Of a DNA stretch of 31,119 nt, positions 28,305 to 31,119 are shown piece by piece. Position 1 is the first letter of the stretch, and every line of letters begins with the position of its first letter. Below the pieces are notes generated by a model. It did not search any database and was not told the DNA's origin. It worked only from the letters and a program-made list of their open reading frames with translations. Position numbers and translations under genes: made by a program. The DNA comes from DASQVO01 sp035640715 (GTDB taxonomy: Bacteria; Actinomycetota; Actinomycetes; Streptosporangiales; Streptosporangiaceae): NCBI GenBank assembly GCA_035640715.1, contig DASQVO010000168.1, positions 1-31,119 on the forward strand, given 5' to 3'.

Positions 28305-31119
28305 ACGTCGATCAGTTTCTTGAGGAACTGGCCGGTGTAGCTTTCCTCGATCATGGCAATCTGCTCTGGCGTTCCCGCCCCGATGACCGTCCCGCCCCGT
28401 GAGCCGCCTTCCGGCCCGAGGTCGATCACCCAGTCGGCCGTCTTGATCACGTCGAGGTTGTGCTCGATCACAATGACCGTGTTGCCGCTGTCGACGAGCC
28501 GCCCGAGCACGCCGAGCAGCTTGCGGATGTCCTCGAAATGCAGGCCGGTCGTTGGTTCGTCGAGTACGTAGATGGTTCGCCCGGTAGCCCGCCGCTGCAA
28601 CTCGGAGGCGAGCTTCACGCGCTGCGCCTCGCCGCCGGAGAGGGTCGGTGCGGGCTGGCCCAGGCGTACGTACCCGAGTCCGACATCCACGAGCGTCCGC
28701 AGGTGCCGGTAGATGGCTGGCACCGGCTCGAAGAAGGCGGCCGCCTCCTCAATGGGCATGTCCAGCACCTCGGAGATGGTCTTCCCCTTGTAGTGCACCT
28801 GGAGGGTGTCGGTGTTGTAGCGGGCGCCGTGGCAGACCTCGCATGGCACGTACACATCGGGAAGGAACTGCATCTCGATCTTGATCGTGCCGTCACCCGA
28901 GCATGCCTCGCACCGGCCGCCCTTCACGTTGAAGGAGAACCTGCCCGGCTGGTAGCCGCGGATCTTCGCCTCGGTGGTCTGCGCGAACAGCTTCCGCACG
29001 TGATCGAAGACGCCCGTGTAGGTCGCCGGGTTGGAACGCGGCGTGCGGCCGATCGGGCCCTGGTCGACATGCACCACCTTGTCCAGGTGCTTCATCCCGG
29101 TGATCTTCGCGTGCTTACCGGGCACGGTGCGCGCGCCGTTCAGTTCTTTCGCCAGCGCGTTGTAGAGGATCTCGTTGACGAGCGTCGACTTACCCGAGCC
29201 GGAGACCCCCGTCACGGCGACCAGGCAGCCGAGCGGGAACGTCGCATCAACGCTGCGCAGGTTGTGCTCGCTCGCGCCCTTGACCACCACCTCACGGCCC
29301 CTCGTCCGTGGCCTGCGGCTGGCCGGCACCGGGATCGACTTACGCCCGGTCAGGTAGGCGCCGGTCAGCGACTTCTCGTTGGCCAGCAGCTCCGGCACGG
29401 GCCCGGACACGACAACCCACCCGCCGTGCTCGCCGGCGCCGGGACCGATGTCGACCACCCAGTCGGCCGCGCGGATGGTGTCCTCGTCGTGCTCCACGAC
29501 GATCAGCGTGTTTCCCAGGTCGCGCAGCCGCAGCAGGGTTTCCAGCAGCCGCTGGTTGTCCCGCTGATGCAGGCCGATCGACGGCTCGTCCAGCACGTAC
29601 AGCACCCCGACCAGACCAGATCCGATCTGGGTGGCGAGCCGGATCCGCTGGGCCTCGCCGCCGGCCAGGGTCGCCGAGGCACGGTCGAGGGTCAGGTAGT
29701 CGAGCCCCACATCGAGCAGGAAGCCCAGCCGCGCGTTGACCTCCTTCAGGATCTGCGCGGCGATCTGCCGGTCCCGCTCGGAAAGGTCGAGGGCCAGCAT
29801 CAGCTTGGCCATCTCGCCGATCGGCATGGCGCAGATCTCCGCGATGGACCTGCCGTCGACGGTCACCGCCAGCGCGATCGGCTTGAGCCGGCTGCCCTTG
29901 CACGAAGGACAGGGCACCTCGCGCATGTACCCCGCGTACTTCTCCCGGCTGGAGTCGCTCTCCGCCTCACTGTGACGCCGCTCTACGTAGGGAATCGCGC
30001 CCTCAAACGTCGTGTAGTAGGAACGCTCCCGGCCATAGCGGTTCCGGTACCTGACGTGGACCTGCGCGTCGTAGCCGTTCAGCAGCGCGTTGCGCGCGCG
30101 GGACGGCAGCCGCTCCCATGGGGTATCCATGCCGAACCCGACCGCGTCCCCGAGCGCCTCGACTAGCCTGGCGAAGTAGTCGCTGACGTGGCCGCCGCTC
30201 CACGGCGCGATGGCGCCCTCAGCGAGTGACTTCGACGGATCCGGCACGATCAGCTCGGGGTCAACCTCCATCCGGGTGCCGAGACCGGTGCAGTCCGGGC
30301 ATGCCCCCCAGGGCGAGTTGAACGAGAACGACCGCGGTTCCAGCTCGTCGAAGGACAGGTCGTCATAGAGGCAGGCCAGGTGCTCGGAGTACATCCGCTC
30401 GCGATGCGGGTCGTTATCCGGCAGGTCCACGAAGTCGAGCACGACGACACCGCCCGACAGCGACAGCGCAGTCTCCACCGAATCCGTTAGCCTGCGCCGC
30501 GCCGAATCCTTCACGGCCAGCCGGTCAACGATGACCTCGATGTCGTGCTTCTCGTACTTCTTCAGCGCCGGCAGGCCGCCCGAGCCGGCCTCCGGTGAGC
30601 TGGCACTGTCGAGGCGCACGATCTGCCCGTCCACGCGGGCGCGTGAGAAGCCCTTTGTCTGCAGCTCCCGCAGCAGCTCCATGTACTCACCCTTGCGGCC
30701 ACGCACGACCGGCGCCAGCACCTGGAACCTGGTTCCCTCCTCCAGCTCCAGCACCCGGTCCACGATCTGCTGCGGGCTCTGCCGCGCGATCGGCCGGCCG
30801 CAGATCGGGCAATGCGGCTTGCCCACCCTCGCGTACAGCAGCCGCAGGTAGTCATAGATCTCGGTGATCGTGCCGACGGTCGAGCGCGGGTTGCGGCTGG
30901 CAGCCTTCTGGTCGATCGACACAGCCGGGGACAGGCCGTCGATGAAGTCGACGTCGGGCTTGTCCATCTGGCCGAGAAACTGGCGCGCATAGGCCGACAG
31001 CGACTCCACGTACCGGCGCTGGCCCTCGGCGAAAATAGTGTCAAAGGCCAAGCTTGACTTCCCGGAACCGGACAGCCCGGTGAACACGATCAAGGCGTCT
31101 CGCGGCAGGTCGATCGAGA
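28301..31119 (-). CDS. uvrA: Excinuclease ABC subunit A (5' end beyond window)
   Basis: UvrA is the damage-recognition ATPase of nucleotide excision repair. The frame is open to the right edge; before VFTGLSGSGKSSLAFDT the in-window sequence reads SIDLPRDALI, as expected about 20 residues into UvrA, so the start codon lies beyond 31119. Seen in order: Walker A GLSGSGKSS; a zinc site with HCPICG; the insertion and UvrB-binding regions; CPDCTGLG and CPSCKG; the first signature TLAGGEAQR; DEPSIGLHQRD; the second Walker A GVSGSGKST; the zinc finger CEACSGDG...CEVCHG; the second signature TLSGGEAQR; and DEPTTGLHFED. The C-terminus LKKLIDV is complete. The first signature has Ala where Ser is usual. 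The hydrolase gene is coupled through a GTGA overlap. Confidence 0.98.
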   Translation of the reverse strand, partial: SIDLPRDALIVFTGLSGSGKSSLAFDTIFAEGQRRYVESLSAYARQFLGQMDKPDVDFIDGLSPAVSIDQKAASRNPRSTVGTITEIYDYLRLLYARVGKPHCPICGRPIARQSPQQIVDRVLELEEGTRFQVLAPVVRGRKGEYMELLRELQTKGFSRARVDGQIVRLDSASSPEAGSGGLPALKKYEKHDIEVIVDRLAVKDSARRRLTDSVETALSLSGGVVVLDFVDLPDNDPHRERMYSEHLACLYDDLSFDELEPRSFSFNSPWGACPDCTGLGTRMEVDPELIVPDPSKSLAEGAIAPWSGGHVSDYFARLVEALGDAVGFGMDTPWERLPSRARNALLNGYDAQVHVRYRNRYGRERSYYTTFEGAIPYVERRHSEAESDSSREKYAGYMREVPCPSCKGSRLKPIALAVTVDGRSIAEICAMPIGEMAKLMLALDLSERDRQIAAQILKEVNARLGFLLDVGLDYLTLDRASATLAGGEAQRIRLATQIGSGLVGVLYVLDEPSIGLHQRDNQRLLETLLRLRDLGNTLIVVEHDEDTIRAADWVVDIGPGAGEHGGWVVVSGPVPELLANEKSLTGAYLTGRKSIPVPASRRPRTRGREVVVKGASEHNLRSVDATFPLGCLVAVTGVSGSGKSTLVNEILYNALAKELNGARTVPGKHAKITGMKHLDKVVHVDQGPIGRTPRSNPATYTGVFDHVRKLFAQTTEAKIRGYQPGRFSFNVKGGRCEACSGDGTIKIEMQFLPDVYVPCEVCHGARYNTDTLQVHYKGKTISEVLDMPIEEAAAFFEPVPAIYRHLRTLVDVGLGYVRLGQPAPTLSGGEAQRVKLASELQRRATGRTIYVLDEPTTGLHFEDIRKLLGVLGRLVDSGNTVIVIEHNLDVIKTADWVIDLGPEGGSRGGTVIGAGTPEQIAMIEESYTGQFLKKLIDV

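Noticed and set aside
28460..30166. 568-codon plus-strand ORF
   Set aside because: Antisense to uvrA, which is certain; a known artefact of GC-rich uvrA genes.
1..31119. tRNA or rRNA genes
   Set aside because: No tRNA cloverleaf or conserved T-loop pattern and no rRNA sequence was noticed on either strand; rnpB is the only RNA gene recognised. A covariance-model scan would be decisive.

Overview
The window is very GC-rich and densely packed, and its marker genes point to an actinobacterium of the Streptomyces/Streptosporangium kind. These markers are a two-domain RNase H/acid phosphatase preceded by a C4 zinc-ribbon coiled-coil protein, DUF574, DUF5999 and DUF6412 proteins, a mycothiol-dependent maleylpyruvate isomerase-type protein, an actinobacterial type A RNase P RNA, and frequent GTG/TTG starts. 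The genus cannot be fixed from the sequence alone.

Region 1 (1-2692) is accessory debris. At the left edge is the start of a small ORF of a kind associated with mobile elements. Next comes a DUF574 SAM-dependent methyltransferase gene enclosed by a 27-bp imperfect terminal inverted repeat (188-214 and 1230-1256). Then follow a conserved hypothetical gene and a frameshifted, truncated HD-domain gene that stops exactly at the 3' end of rnpB.

Region 2 (2691-19307) holds rnpB (minus strand) and then a large cell-surface polysaccharide locus. On the minus strand are a GT-C type membrane glycosyltransferase and an operon-like run of GT4 fusion, nucleotide-sugar dehydrogenase (WecC-like) and GT4. 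On the plus strand are a secreted lipoprotein with a DMF-amidase-like domain and a coupled run of UDP-GlcNAc 2-epimerase (wecB), a degenerate composite glycosyltransferase, a double glycosyltransferase and an asparagine-synthase-like enzyme. A Wzm-type ABC-2 permease faces this run. WecB plus WecC would make UDP-ManNAcA. The synthase-like enzyme could modify a carboxyl group, the glycosyltransferases would assemble the glycan, and the permease would export it. The ATPase partner, an initiating transferase and a ligase are not in the window.

Region 3 (19459-31119) is mostly housekeeping: RNase H/phosphatase with zinc-ribbon protein, a PPOX-fold protein, a YidC/Oxa1-type insertase with a DUF6412 membrane protein, a class V aminotransferase of the cysteine-desulfurase-like type, a mycothiol-dependent-enzyme family protein, a small coiled-coil protein, a DUF5999 protein, an alpha/beta hydrolase and uvrA (5' end beyond the right edge).

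The most notable unexplained structures are the inverted-repeat-bounded methyltransferase cassette, a 19-bp-period degenerate tandem array upstream of the lipoprotein, a palindromic insertion-like segment inside the asparagine-synthase-like gene, a cluster of four hairpins at 27427-27538, and a 15-bp perfect hairpin at 26723-26757.
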